NCBI GenBank assembly: GCA_020073605.1
Contig: JAIQEW010000005.1
Span: 248,001 to 312,000, forward strand
DNA length: 64,000 nt
DNA from: Terriglobia bacterium
GTDB lineage: Bacteria; Acidobacteriota; Terriglobia; Acidiferrales; UBA7541
Direction of reading: 5' to 3'
Shown: positions 33,687 through 42,950 of the stretch, in pieces
Layout: every line of letters starts with the position of its first letter
How positions within the stretch are numbered: position 1 is the first letter of the stretch
The notes under the pieces: model-generated
What the model was told of the DNA's origin: nothing
Databases searched by the model: none
The model's input: only the letters and a program-made list of their open reading frames with translations
Made by a program: the position numbers and the translations under genes

Positions 33687-35072
33687 ATGGCGCACCTGCT
33701 GATTGTCGATGACGAGCATTCCATCTGCGAACTTCTGGAGATCAGTTTCCGGAAGGAGGGCCACAAGGTTGAAACAGCCACCAGCGGAGAAGCGGCCAAG
33801 CGGCAGCTAGCCTCGAGGATATTTGACATCGTCGTTTCCGACATCTGCATGCCCGATATGGACGGTGTCGAATTGCTGCGCTACTGCAAGGAAACCGCCC
33901 CAGACACAACTTTCATTCTGATCACCGGTGTGCCCACCATCGACACGGCAATCGCTGCCGTGAATTTCGGCGCGGATCGCTACGTAATCAAAGGCGACCG
34001 GCTGCTCGACGAGCTCCGGCCGGCCGTGCGGCAGGTGACTGAGAATCTGGCGCTTAAGAAGGAGGCCGGCTACCTGCGCCGCGAGCTCCGTCGCCTCACC
34101 GGGCTGGATCACATGATCGGCACGAGCCCGAAGATGCGCGTGATCTTCGAGCTGATTGAAAACATCGCTCCGCAGCCGAGCCGCGTCCTGATCACAGGTG
34201 AAAGCGGCACGGGAAAAGAACTCGTCGCGCGTGCCATTCATGAGAATAGCAATCGCGCCAAGCAGCCGTTCATCACGATCAATTGCGGCGCATTCCCGGA
34301 GACCCTTCTCGAATCCGAGCTTTTCGGCTACATGAAGGGCGCTTTTACGGGCGCAAACGAAAACCGCCGCGGATTGTTTCATGCCGCCCATGGCGGCACG
34401 CTCTTTATGGACGAGATCGGGAACATGAGCGTGACGATGCAGGTGAAGCTATATCGCGTTCTTCAGGAGGGCAAAGTCCGACCCATCGGCAGTACCGAAG
34501 AAACGGAAGTGGATGTGCGGGTGATCGCCGCAACGAATAAGAACCTCGAAAAGGAAATTGCCGAGGGCCGCTTCCGCGAGGATTTGTACTATCGGTTGAA
34601 CGTCATCCCCATTCATCTTCCGCCGCTGCGCGAGCGTCGTGAGGACATTCCGCTCCTCGCCCGGGAATTCTTGGGGCGCTTCGCGAAGTCGATGGGCAAG
34701 AAAATTGACGGCATCGAGCCCGAGGCGATGCGCCTGCTCGAAGTCTACGAGTGGCCCGGGAACGTGCGTGAACTCGAGAACACGATCGAGCGCGCCGTGG
34801 CCTTGGAAAGCGGAAGCCGGATTTCGGCGGAATCTCTGCCGGACCGCGTCCGCAACCATTCTCAGGCATCCGTTCCGCATGCTTCGCACAACGGCGACGG
34901 AGGCTCTCTGCCGGACGAAGGTTTGAATCTTGAGGAGCATATCCAGCAAATCGAGCGGTCCTACCTGCTTGCCGCTTTGGAGCGTTCGGGCGGTGTGCGC
35001 ACGCAGGCTGCCGGGCTCCTAAGGATGTCCTATCGCTCGTTCCGGCACTATGCCAAGAAGTACGGTGTTTGA
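33687..35072 (+). CDS. pilR: PilR-like sigma-54-dependent response regulator
   Basis: 461 residues. The receiver has phospho-Asp in IVVSDICMPDMDG. The AAA+ domain has Walker A GESGTGKE near residue 171, the sigma-54 contact loop GAFTGA near 218-223, and Walker B GGTLFMDEIGNM. The C-terminal Fis-type helix-turn-helix is near the end (GVRTQAAGLLRMSYRSFRHYAKKYG). It follows pilS immediately. A sigma-54 promoter lies 230 bases downstream, before pilA, which is its expected target. Confidence 0.94.
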   Translation: MAHLLIVDDEHSICELLEISFRKEGHKVETATSGEAAKRQLASRIFDIVVSDICMPDMDGVELLRYCKETAPDTTFILITGVPTIDTAIAAVNFGADRYVIKGDRLLDELRPAVRQVTENLALKKEAGYLRRELRRLTGLDHMIGTSPKMRVIFELIENIAPQPSRVLITGESGTGKELVARAIHENSNRAKQPFITINCGAFPETLLESELFGYMKGAFTGANENRRGLFHAAHGGTLFMDEIGNMSVTMQVKLYRVLQEGKVRPIGSTEETEVDVRVIAATNKNLEKEIAEGRFREDLYYRLNVIPIHLPPLRERREDIPLLAREFLGRFAKSMGKKIDGIEPEAMRLLEVYEWPGNVRELENTIERAVALESGSRISAESLPDRVRNHSQASVPHASHNGDGGSLPDEGLNLEEHIQQIERSYLLAALERSGGVRTQAAGLLRMSYRSFRHYAKKYGV

Positions 35073-35385
35073 ACCCGCCCTCGCTAAACTCCCCTTCGCC
35101 CCGGACCGATATCCTTGACCAGGCCTGCTGGCCAGCCGTTTTCGTCATTCGCACATGTCAAAAATTGTCGCTTCCGCGAGCTTCCGCGGCGGGGCGACGG
35201 ATCTCTCGAGTCGGTTGAAGGGAATGGGTTCCTGTATCTATCTGAGAGCACACGGTATAATGGATTTGTGTTGCAAGAGTAAACTTGCGTTGTCCAGCTG
35301 GCATCACCCTTGCGAGATATCCAGGCGTACCCCGCCAGGGAGTACTCTAAAAGAGATTATGGAGCAAGGCTCCTAGGAGAAGAGA
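35073..35385. other. Regulatory region of pilA
   Basis: 313 bases without a gene, holding the sigma-54 promoter and room upstream for PilR binding. I did not find a clear repeated upstream activator site by eye. Confidence 0.65.
35299..35314 (+). promoter_or_regulatory. Sigma-54 promoter of pilA
   Basis: TGGCATCACCCTTGCG matches the -24/-12 consensus TGGCAC-N5-TTGC, with GG and GC separated by exactly 10 bases. It lies 72 bases before the pilA ATG and just after pilR. Confidence 0.88.
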
Positions 35386-35901
35386 ATGAACAAGAGACAA
35401 AAGGGCTTTTCACTTATCGAATTGCTGATCGTCGTGGCGATCATCCTGATCATCGCGGCTATCGCAATTCCGAACCTGCTTCGCGCCCGCATCGCGGCCA
35501 ATGAGGCATCGGCTGTGGGTTCGGTGCGCTCGATCGTGACGGCGGAGATTTCCTATTCCTCAACGTGGGGACAGGGATTTGCCGCAACGATCGCGAATCT
35601 GGGAGGCGCCACGCCGTGTACCGCGAGCGCGGCTACCTCCTGCTTCCTCGATCCAGTCCTATCGGTTGCTCCTTTCCAGAAGAGCGGATACACGCTTTCA
35701 GCGGCCGGCTTGGGTGCGGCCTGCACGGCAGCCGCTCCTTGCACGCGCTTCGTGGTTGGGGCTGTTCCGATGACGGTGGGCCAGACGGGCCAGCGCACCT
35801 TCTGCAACGACCAATCCGGCGTGAGTCGTTTTGACGCCGCAGGCGGCGGTGCACCAGCGACGGACACGGCTTGCCAGGCGTTTCCGGCGCTCGGAAACTA
35901 G
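35386..35901 (+). CDS. pilA: Type IV major pilin
   Basis: 171 residues starting with a short basic leader MNKRQKG, cut before FSLIELLIVVAIILIIAAIA. This is the class III signal with Glu at mature position 5. The hydrophobic N-terminal helix assembles the pilus core. The globular part has four cysteines that could form two disulfides, as in bacterial pilins. The AGGAG ribosome site is well placed. It is preceded by a sigma-54 promoter and followed by a strong terminator, so it is probably a separate, highly expressed transcript. Confidence 0.95.
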   Translation: MNKRQKGFSLIELLIVVAIILIIAAIAIPNLLRARIAANEASAVGSVRSIVTAEISYSSTWGQGFAATIANLGGATPCTASAATSCFLDPVLSVAPFQKSGYTLSAAGLGAACTAAAPCTRFVVGAVPMTVGQTGQRTFCNDQSGVSRFDAAGGGAPATDTACQAFPALGN

Positions 35902-35922
35902 TAGTTTCGGCGCTGTTCGAGG

Positions 35923-35955
35923 CGGGGAGGAAGTCGAACTTCCTCCCCGGTTTTT
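35923..35955 (+). terminator. Rho-independent terminator after pilA
   Basis: A 12-bp stem (35923-35934 with 35938-35949) with loop CGA is followed at once by a T-run (TTTTT at 35951-35955). It separates pilA from the second pilin gene. Confidence 0.88.
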
Positions 35956-35997
35956 CCAAAGAGGGAGTTCGTTCCAGACTGAAAGGTGCATCGGATC

Positions 35998-36549
35998 ATG
36001 AGAATCCCAACCATCGGCCGGAAGAATAACCAGAGACGCCGTCAACAGGGCTTCTCCTTGATCGAACTTCTCATCGTTGTTGCCATCATTCTGATTATCG
36101 CGGCCATCGCCGTCCCAAATCTGCTCAGAGCGCGCATCTCGGCGAACGAAGCGGCGGCGGCATCCGGCGTGCGGACGGTTACAACGGCTGCAATGAGCTA
36201 TAGCTCGACATACGGAAACGGTTATCCGCCTGATATGGCTACAATGGGCGGGGCCGGCGTTGCGAATTGTAACCAGGCAATCCTGTTGGACCCACTCATG
36301 ACGAACCCGCCCAATCAAGAGGAGGGTTTCATATACGGGTACACAGCTGTTGGCGCGCCAGTGACTGCGCCGGCCGGGTGTGCCGCACCGGGCGCGTCTG
36401 GATATCTCGTGACAGCAACCCCCGCCAGCCCGGGTGTCACGGGCGTGCGGAGCTTCTGCAGCTACCAGCCCGGGGTCATCCACTTTGACAACAATGGTGC
36501 TACCGCAGCCAGTCAGGCCGCTTGCGAAGCGTTGCCCCCGCTCCAATAG
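35998..36549 (+). CDS. Second type IV pilin
   Basis: 183 residues from the ATG at 35998; an in-frame GTG at 35986 is an alternative. The leader is longer and more basic (MRIPTIGRKNNQRRRQQG) and is cut before FSLIELLIVVAIILIIAAIAVPNLLRAR, very close to PilA. The globular domain differs from PilA and carries four cysteines in a different spacing. The gene lies behind the pilA terminator and has no sigma-54 promoter of its own that I can see, so it may be expressed differently. A paralogue that could be a minor or alternative pilin. Confidence 0.9.
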   Translation: MRIPTIGRKNNQRRRQQGFSLIELLIVVAIILIIAAIAVPNLLRARISANEAAAASGVRTVTTAAMSYSSTYGNGYPPDMATMGGAGVANCNQAILLDPLMTNPPNQEEGFIYGYTAVGAPVTAPAGCAAPGASGYLVTATPASPGVTGVRSFCSYQPGVIHFDNNGATAASQAACEALPPLQ

Positions 36550-36596
36550 GCCCCTTCGGTTGTCTTCTTGGTCGTACAGAGATTATGGCGAAAGGG

Positions 36597-36616
36597 TTTC
36601 CGGCGCTCGGAAACTG
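36597..36616 (+). repeat. Copy of the pilA 3' end
   Basis: These 20 bases are identical to the end of pilA (35880-35899) and in frame encode the same C-terminal FPALGN before a stop. They lie 47 bases after the second pilin gene and suggest the leftover of a third pilin copy. Confidence 0.6.
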
Positions 36617-36675
36617 ATTGCCATAGCATCGTACGTCGCAGGAATCGCCGGTTGCACACGGGCAAGAGGTGTCTC

Positions 36676-36684
36676 TGTTAAACT
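36676..36684 (+). promoter_or_regulatory. Extended -10 promoter before the lolA-like gene
   Basis: TGT-TAAACT, ending six bases before the ATG at 36691, so the transcript would be leaderless or nearly so. Confidence 0.4.
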
Positions 36685-36690
36685 CAGCCG

Positions 36691-37389
36691 ATGCTTCGCG
36701 GCGCATTCGGATTGATGCTCCTTCTGGTTGCGGCGGGTTCCTTTCGAGACGGCGAATCGATTCGCCGGGCGCTCGAAGCGCGATATCAACACGCCCGCAC
36801 GCTGAAGGCTGTGTTCTTCGAGCGCTACAGCGATGGACACGGTGGCGCGATCGCAGAGTCGGGCACGGTCTATTTCTCCCGTCCAGGGCGAATGCGCTGG
36901 GAGTATGAATCCCCGGAGCCGAAACTCTTTCTCGTGGATGGCTCGAATGCTTGGTTTTACGTCCCCGCCGATCGCACCGCGAGCCGCGCGAAAATGAAGG
37001 AAAGCTCCGACTGGCGGACGCCTCTCGCCTTGCTCGCGGGCAAGGCTGACCTTTCGAAATTGTGCCGAAGCCTTACGGTCGTCGCCCCCGGCTTATCGGT
37101 TGCGGCCGCCAGGAGTGCTGAGCCGCTATCCCCCGGCAATGCGGTCCTGCGATGCGCTCCGCGTCTCGATCAGGACGAGTCAGGGGGCGTGAAGGAAGTT
37201 CTGTTTGAGGTCGATTCGGAGGCACGGCTGGTTCGCGTGGTAATTCGGGAGGCGGGTAACGCCGAGACGGAGTTCCGCTTCTCCAACTGGCAGGAAGACA
37301 TCACAATTCCCGAAGCGAAATTCCACATTCAGCTGCCCCCGGGCGTCGCGATCGTTGACGAGGAATCTCTGGCAGGCCAGATGAGGTGA
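36691..37389 (+). CDS. LolA-like outer-membrane lipoprotein carrier
   Basis: 232 residues with an N-terminal signal (MLRGAFGLMLLLVAAGSF). The LolA fold signature follows: a helix, then strands with ARTLKAVFFERYSD, SGTVYFSRPGRMRWEYESPEPKLFLVDG and NAWFYVPADR. LolA carries lipoproteins across the periplasm to the outer membrane. The sequence is divergent from proteobacterial LolA, so an assignment to the family is safe but to the exact role is not. It stands alone after the pilins. Confidence 0.82.
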   Translation: MLRGAFGLMLLLVAAGSFRDGESIRRALEARYQHARTLKAVFFERYSDGHGGAIAESGTVYFSRPGRMRWEYESPEPKLFLVDGSNAWFYVPADRTASRAKMKESSDWRTPLALLAGKADLSKLCRSLTVVAPGLSVAAARSAEPLSPGNAVLRCAPRLDQDESGGVKEVLFEVDSEARLVRVVIREAGNAETEFRFSNWQEDITIPEAKFHIQLPPGVAIVDEESLAGQMR

Positions 37390-37404
37390 GGTTGTAGTCG
37401 ATCG

Positions 37405-38262
37405 TCAGTCGCGAAGAAACGCCGTCGTCTCCCGCAAAAAGACATCGAGCTGGTCATGGTGTAACCAGTGGCCGGCGTTGGGAATCTTCACAAGGCGGCT
37501 GTTTCGAATCGCTGTCTTGCGCCGGTCGGTTTCCGCGATTGGCAAGAAACTCTCCATACCCGAGAAGAACAAAACCGGGCAGGCGATCTGACCGAAGAGC
37601 TGGATGGTGTCGTCGATGTGGTATCCGTAGGGAGGGAACACGCGGACGTAGTTGTCGAATTTCCAGACAAGCGATCCATCCGCGTCCCAGTTTGTGCCGT
37701 GCAGCGTGAGGTGCCGCGCCACTTCGTCCGACAGGTGCGGATTGGCTTCCTGCATCCGCGCGACGGCCGCAGCGAGGTTGGGATAGGTTTTTGTCTGGCG
37801 CTTCTCCGCGTCACGCACCGCTTCAATCCAGGTACGTATGCGTTCCGATGCGGGATCGTGCGCCACGTGATCCGGCGCGAATCCCAGCCCTTCGATTGAC
37901 ACAGCCTTGCGGACACGATCCGGGTATACGCCTGCGTAGTGCAACACGACGCCTCCGCCGAGTGAATGACCCACCATGCGGATAGGGAAGTCGTTGATAA
38001 TATCAAGCAGCGCCGAGAGATCGAGAACGTGCTCAGCGAGGCTGTACATTGCCCCGGGCGCCCATGCGCTGTTCCCATGGCCGCGCAGGTCGAGCGCGTA
38101 GACGTGATAGTGTTCCCGAAGAGACCGGGCCACCCAGTCCCAATTGCGGGCATGGTCGAGTCCGCCATGCACCAGCACAACGGATGGTTTGCCGTCCTGC
38201 CCGTAGTCCCAGAATTGCAGCTTCAGGCGGTCGGAATAGAAGAAATGAGAGATAGGTTCCAT
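37405..38262 (-). CDS. Alpha/beta hydrolase
   Basis: Start at the ATG at 38262 (MEPISHFFYSD); the longer open frame lacks domain sequence. A standard alpha/beta hydrolase of 285 residues: oxyanion motif VLVHGGLDHARNW, DLRGHG, nucleophile elbow VGHSLGGG with Ser, a late acidic residue and catalytic His in NAGHWLHHD. Cytoplasmic. The substrate (ester, lactone or epoxide) cannot be told. It is on the opposite strand between lolA and the second pilus cluster. Confidence 0.88.
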   Translation of the reverse strand: MEPISHFFYSDRLKLQFWDYGQDGKPSVVLVHGGLDHARNWDWVARSLREHYHVYALDLRGHGNSAWAPGAMYSLAEHVLDLSALLDIINDFPIRMVGHSLGGGVVLHYAGVYPDRVRKAVSIEGLGFAPDHVAHDPASERIRTWIEAVRDAEKRQTKTYPNLAAAVARMQEANPHLSDEVARHLTLHGTNWDADGSLVWKFDNYVRVFPPYGYHIDDTIQLFGQIACPVLFFSGMESFLPIAETDRRKTAIRNSRLVKIPNAGHWLHHDQLDVFLRETTAFLRD

Positions 38263-38430
38263 GGTTCTTTCGGCAAGTCCTCCGGAATCCCGCACCGAAC
38301 GCGACTTTAACATAGGTGCTTCGCGACTCGACCCGCGGCCGGAAATTTCGTTCCAGAAGACCCTTTTCCCCGTTGTCACATCCTATTCACAGCCCGTTTT
38401 CACGGCCTCAGTCTTGGTCCGGAAGGGGTA

Positions 38431-38439
38431 TGCTAAACT
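38431..38439 (+). promoter_or_regulatory. Extended -10 promoter of the second pilus gene set
   Basis: TGC-TAAACT, 42 bases before the ATG at 38482, just upstream of a seven- to eight-gene run. Confidence 0.45.
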
Positions 38440-38481
38440 TTGCGTGAGTCGCCTCCCACGGCGGCACGCCGATAAATCATA

Positions 38482-39696
38482 ATGGCCGAATTCGTTTGCA
38501 AAGTCGGGGATGCCTCCGGCCGGATTTTCCAGCAGGTGGAAACGGCCCAATCGGAGGACGAAGCCAGGCAGAAGCTCGCCGACCGGGGACTCTACGTCTT
38601 CACGGTACGGAATCATTTTGATGTCCTCGCCCAGTTCAGCCTGACGCGCAGGGAACGGAAGATTCGCCCGACCGACTTCTTGATCTTCAACCAGCAGTTC
38701 AACACGCTCATCAAGGCAGGCCTGCCGATATTGAGATCCCTGGAGCTATTGGCTGAACGTGCCGCGGCGCCGCGCCTGCGTCCTATTCTGGAGGAAGTGC
38801 GGCAACGGGTCCGCGACGGGGCCCTTTTGTCTGACGCGCTTGGAGCGCAGGGCGCGTTCCCGCCGGTTTACGTGACGGTGGTCAGCGCGGGTGAGCGGAG
38901 CGGCAATCTCACGGGAGTGCTCGAACAATACATCGCTTACTTGCGCGTGAGCACCGGTTTTCGCAGCCGCCTGGTGACGGCCCTGATCTATCCGACGGTG
39001 CTGGTTGCGGTGGCTTTCATTATCGTCACCTATTTGGCTACGTACGCGCTGCCGCAGTTCGCGGATCTGTACCAGCAGCTGAACGTCCCGCTGCCGGCGA
39101 CCACCCGAGTATTGCTTTCCATCGCGATGCCGTTGCGCAACTACTTCCTCGTGCTGATGGCGGCGCTGGCGTTCGCTGTCGCCGCGCTTTTTGTGTGGAC
39201 CAGGTCTGATCAGGGCGCGCTGGCCGTCGACCGCGCAAAACCGCGACTCCCTTTCTTTGGCGACATCTGGCTCAAGGCGCAGATCGCGCAATTCCTGCGC
39301 ACGCTCTCGACTCTTTTGGGAGGCGGAACGCCCCTGGTTCCGGCGCTGCACACCTCGGCAGCGGCGATTGGCAGCCGGCTAGTGGCAACGTCGGTCGATC
39401 AGGCGGCCGAGCGCGTCAAAGAAGGGCAGTCGCTGCATGCGAGCCTTGCCGAGACTCGGCTGGTTCCCGAACTCGCGCTCGAGATGATCGAGGTGGGCGA
39501 GGCCTCGGGCGCGCTGACGGCCATGCTCACGAGCGTGGCTGAGTTCTATGAAAACGAAGTCGATACCGGCCTGCAGCGGTCGCTTTCGTGGATTCCGATC
39601 GTGATTTTGGTGGTCATGGCCGTTGTGGTAGGCTTCATTTTGATCTCGCTGTATCTGCCAATGTTTTCCCTCCAGGTCGGATCGGCAGGGGGATAG
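38482..39696 (+). CDS. GspF/PilC-family platform protein, second copy
   Basis: 404 residues with the two-domain T2SSF layout (FNQQFNTLIKAGLPILRSL and QFLRTLSTLLGGGTPLVPAL) and C-terminal membrane helix IVILVVMAVVVGFILISLYL. It differs clearly from the PilC at 30638. It opens a run with an ATPase, PilM/N/O-like proteins and a pseudopilin-like protein. Nothing here decides between a type II secretion system, a minor pilus or another secretion ATPase system. Confidence 0.9.
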   Translation: MAEFVCKVGDASGRIFQQVETAQSEDEARQKLADRGLYVFTVRNHFDVLAQFSLTRRERKIRPTDFLIFNQQFNTLIKAGLPILRSLELLAERAAAPRLRPILEEVRQRVRDGALLSDALGAQGAFPPVYVTVVSAGERSGNLTGVLEQYIAYLRVSTGFRSRLVTALIYPTVLVAVAFIIVTYLATYALPQFADLYQQLNVPLPATTRVLLSIAMPLRNYFLVLMAALAFAVAALFVWTRSDQGALAVDRAKPRLPFFGDIWLKAQIAQFLRTLSTLLGGGTPLVPALHTSAAAIGSRLVATSVDQAAERVKEGQSLHASLAETRLVPELALEMIEVGEASGALTAMLTSVAEFYENEVDTGLQRSLSWIPIVILVVMAVVVGFILISLYLPMFSLQVGSAGG

Positions 39697-39702
39697 GACT
39701 CG

Positions 39703-41334
39703 ATGGCCACTACCGGCAATAATCCGGCACCCGCGGACGTCGCGAACGACGCCGCCGAACGCGAACAGGCACGGCGCCTGGCCGAACGCTACCGGTGCCC
39801 GTTCATCGACCTGACCGAGCAGCGCATCGATCCGGATCTCTTCCGCAGCATCCCGGCCGAGATGATGTTCCGCTACAACTTTGTCCCGCTCGCGGCGCAC
39901 GATTCGACGCTCGTTGTGGCCATGGCCGATCCGAGCCAATTGCAACTCACCGACGAACTCCGGCTGCTGCTCGGGAAACGCCTGGAGATCAAAGTTGCGA
40001 CAGCGTCGCAGATCGGCGACCTCCTGAAGCGCACCGAACAGTCGCAGCGCGTTCTCGACCAGGCGACCGAGGGCTTCACCCTCCAGGTTGTAAGCGAGGA
40101 AGAAGACAGCGACGAAAACATTTCGATGGAGAAGCTCACGCGGGAAACGGGCGCGAGCCCCGTCGTGCGGCTGGTGAACACCGTTATTTTTACGGCGCTC
40201 GAGCGGCGCGCGAGCGACATTCACATCGAGACGCGCAATTCGGAAGTGGTGGTGAAGTACCGCATTGACGGCGTCCTTCAATTCGCCATGAAGCCGCTCG
40301 ACAAGGAATGGCACGCAACGATCCTTTCGCGCATCAAGGTGATGAGCGAGCTCGACATCGCCGAACGCCGCGTTCCTCAAGACGGCCGTTTTCGGGTGCA
40401 CTACAAGGGCCGCGACGTCGATTTCCGCGTTTCGATCATGCCGTCGGTCCACGGCGAAGACGCCGTGCTTCGCGTGCTCGACAAGGAGACACTCGGCGAG
40501 AAATTCCGCAATCTGACGCTCGATGTCGTCGGTTTCGAACAGGTGGAGGTAACACGTTTCCGGCGCTACATCCACGAGCCGTATGGAATGGTTCTCGTCA
40601 CCGGCCCGACCGGCTCGGGAAAGACGACGACTCTCTACGCCGCCATCAACGAGATCAAGAACGACGAGGACAAGATCATCACGATTGAGGACCCGGTGGA
40701 ATACCAGGTCCGTGGCATCACCCAGATCCCCGTGAACGAGAAGAAGGGCCTCACGTTCGCCCGCGGCTTGCGCTCGATCCTGCGGCACGATCCGGACAAA
40801 ATCATGGTCGGCGAAATCCGCGACCAGGAAACCGCGCAGATCGCAATCAACTCCGCGCTCACCGGCCACCTCGTGTTCACCACCGTGCACGCGAATAACG
40901 TGACCGACGTGATCGGCCGGTTCATCAACATGGGAGTCGAGCCTTACAACTTCGTCTCCGCGCTCAATTGCATCCTGGCGCAGCGCCTGGTGCGCGTCGT
41001 TTGCGACAACTGCAAGAAGAAACTGACGTACGCTCCCGCGGTGCTGAAGGAGTCGGGCCTCGACCCTGCCGAATGGAGCCAGGTGCAATTCTGCGAAGGC
41101 ACGGGTTGCCTGGAATGCTCCGGAAGCGGCTATCGCGGACGCACGGCCATCACCGAGCTTCTCGATCTTTCCGACCGCATTCGCGAGATGATTATCGACC
41201 GCCGTCCGACCTCGGAGATCAAGCGCGTGGCCAGAGAAGAGGGCATGACCTTCCTCCGCGATTCGGGCTTGAGCAAGGTCCGCGCGGGAATTACGACGCT
41301 GCGCGAGATCAATAAGGTGACGTTCCTTGAGTAG
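39703..41334 (+). CDS. GspE/PilB-family secretion ATPase, second copy
   Basis: 543 residues: N-terminal GspE-N-like domain (about 10-130), Walker A GPTGSGKT near residue 301, Asp box (TIEDPVEYQ), Walker B (IMVGEIRDQETAQIA), His box (FTTVHANNVTDV) and a tetracysteine motif (CDNC, CLEC). It starts seven bases after the platform gene. It is nearer to GspE than the PilB at 27771 (VHANN in place of LHTND). It should power the second machine in the window. Confidence 0.92.
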   Translation: MATTGNNPAPADVANDAAEREQARRLAERYRCPFIDLTEQRIDPDLFRSIPAEMMFRYNFVPLAAHDSTLVVAMADPSQLQLTDELRLLLGKRLEIKVATASQIGDLLKRTEQSQRVLDQATEGFTLQVVSEEEDSDENISMEKLTRETGASPVVRLVNTVIFTALERRASDIHIETRNSEVVVKYRIDGVLQFAMKPLDKEWHATILSRIKVMSELDIAERRVPQDGRFRVHYKGRDVDFRVSIMPSVHGEDAVLRVLDKETLGEKFRNLTLDVVGFEQVEVTRFRRYIHEPYGMVLVTGPTGSGKTTTLYAAINEIKNDEDKIITIEDPVEYQVRGITQIPVNEKKGLTFARGLRSILRHDPDKIMVGEIRDQETAQIAINSALTGHLVFTTVHANNVTDVIGRFINMGVEPYNFVSALNCILAQRLVRVVCDNCKKKLTYAPAVLKESGLDPAEWSQVQFCEGTGCLECSGSGYRGRTAITELLDLSDRIREMIIDRRPTSEIKRVAREEGMTFLRDSGLSKVRAGITTLREINKVTFLE

Positions 41335-42316
41335 CTCGCCGAGCCTGGGCACTACCGCAACTCCTTTCTATCAGTCCGGAATCTTTCGCCGCTTCGACCG
41401 CTGGCTGCACGCCATGCCGCACCCGCCGCTCGTCGTGGAGATGGCGGGGGATCATGTGGCCGCGGCACGCTGGGGGAATGTGCGCGGGCACCTCGAACAG
41501 GTTGCCGCGGAATCGCTGCCTGCGGGTTCGGTGATGCCTTCCACGGTTGACACGAACATCACGCAGCCCGAAGCGGTGCGCTCCGCTCTGCGCCGGGTTT
41601 TCACCCGCGTTCCGGACCGGGGCGCGCCGGTCGCGCTTCTAGTGCCGGATCCGGTGGTGCGCGTTTTCATATTGCCGTTCGATACGCTCCCGCGGAGCGC
41701 GGATGATGCGCTGCCGCTGCTTCGCTGGCGGTTGAAGAAGAGCGTGCCGTTCGATGTGGACGAGACGGTTGTTTCCTGGATGCGGCAGAGCGGCCGCAAC
41801 GGCAACCTGGAAGTCATAACGGCGGTGGCGCGCCGTCAAATCATTCGGGAGTATGAAGAGATCGTGGAGTCGCTGGATGCCCATGCCGGCGTGGTGCTGA
41901 GCTCGACGCTGGCGACGCTGCCGCTCCTCGAGGAGCGCGGCACGACTCTACTCGCCCGGCTCTGCGGGAGGACGCTGACCACGGCGATTGTTTACGGTCC
42001 GAATCTGTGCGTCTACCGCTCGACGGAAATGCCGGCTGAAGCGGCTTTGCTCGATCCCCAGGCCATGCTCGACGAGGTTTTCCCGGCGGTCGCGTATTAC
42101 CAGGATACCTGGGGCGCCTCCATCGACCGCGCGCGTCTGGCGGGTTTCGGCGAAAGGGAAGACCTGTTCGGCAGTGCTCTCGCCGGGGAATTGAAGGTCA
42201 ATGTCGGCCCGATGGCCGACGCGGAAGGCGCGCGCGATCTCGACACGCCAGCCAAGGATTTGATTCGCCACGGCCTCGATGCTCTGGCCGGGTGGATGCT
42301 GAACGGGAAGTCGTGA
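41327..42316 (+). CDS. PilM/GspL-like assembly protein
   Basis: 329 residues with an actin-like fold in the style of PilM and the cytoplasmic part of GspL: PPLVVEMAGDHVAAARW at the start, then VALLVPDPVVRVFILPFDTLP and LRWRLKKSVPFDVDETVVSW, the latter typical of PilM-like proteins. It begins with TTG that overlaps the ATPase stop; an internal ATG at 41414 would be an alternative. It would bind the N-terminus of the next protein (PilN-like) on the cytoplasmic face. Confidence 0.8.
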   Translation: MSSSPSLGTTATPFYQSGIFRRFDRWLHAMPHPPLVVEMAGDHVAAARWGNVRGHLEQVAAESLPAGSVMPSTVDTNITQPEAVRSALRRVFTRVPDRGAPVALLVPDPVVRVFILPFDTLPRSADDALPLLRWRLKKSVPFDVDETVVSWMRQSGRNGNLEVITAVARRQIIREYEEIVESLDAHAGVVLSSTLATLPLLEERGTTLLARLCGRTLTTAIVYGPNLCVYRSTEMPAEAALLDPQAMLDEVFPAVAYYQDTWGASIDRARLAGFGEREDLFGSALAGELKVNVGPMADAEGARDLDTPAKDLIRHGLDALAGWMLNGKS

Positions 42317-42383
42317 TCTGCCGGCCCAAATGGATGAGGGGCGCTTCCCGGAAGCCGGCGGCGATGGCCTCTGAGTACCGAAG

Positions 42384-42950
42384 ATGAAGTTACAGCTCAA
42401 TCTCGCCACTGCGCCGCAAGCCAATAACCGGCCGTTCCTCGCCGGCGTCGCTATTGGCGGCACAGTCGGTTTGGTGGCGCTCGTGGTGCTGTCGCACGCT
42501 GCGTTCAGGTCCTGGGAATCCAACCGGGAGCTCCGTGCGGACACCGCGCGCTGGGAAGATCAAATTCGGGTGGACCAACATAAGCAACAGGAGCTGTCAG
42601 CGTATTTTCGCGAACAGGCGGCGCAGCAGGTGCTGGATCGTTCCAATTTCCTCAATTCCCTGATCGACGCGCGTAGCTTTCCGTGGACGAAGATTTTCAT
42701 GGATCTCGAGGAGACACTGCCACCCGGTGTTCGTGTGGTTAGCATCTCTCCCCGGCTCGTGGACGGCCGCGCCGAGGTTGCGCTCGAAATCGGCGCCACG
42801 AGCGACGAAGGGAAGATTCGTTTCCTCGAGGCCATTGAGAAATCGAAGGCCTTCACCGGCATGGTTATGAAGGACGAGCGCCATCCCGATCAGGCCGGTT
42901 CGGCCGATCGGATCGTGCTGGAACTCACGGTCTGGTATTCGACTACATGA
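42384..42950 (+). CDS. PilN-like assembly protein
   Basis: 188 residues. A short cytoplasmic start MKLQLNLATAP, which in PilN binds PilM, is followed by one membrane helix (GVAIGGTVGLVALVVLSHAA), a coiled coil and a ferredoxin-like periplasmic domain (SFPWTKIFMDLEETLPPGVRV). The last four bases overlap the next start as ATGA, so translation is coupled with the PilO-like gene. Confidence 0.85.
   Translation: MKLQLNLATAPQANNRPFLAGVAIGGTVGLVALVVLSHAAFRSWESNRELRADTARWEDQIRVDQHKQQELSAYFREQAAQQVLDRSNFLNSLIDARSFPWTKIFMDLEETLPPGVRVVSISPRLVDGRAEVALEIGATSDEGKIRFLEAIEKSKAFTGMVMKDERHPDQAGSADRIVLELTVWYSTT

Noticed and set aside
39379-41352. 657-residue open frame opposite the second secretion ATPase
   Set aside because: Shadow frame; the plus-strand gene has all ATPase motifs.
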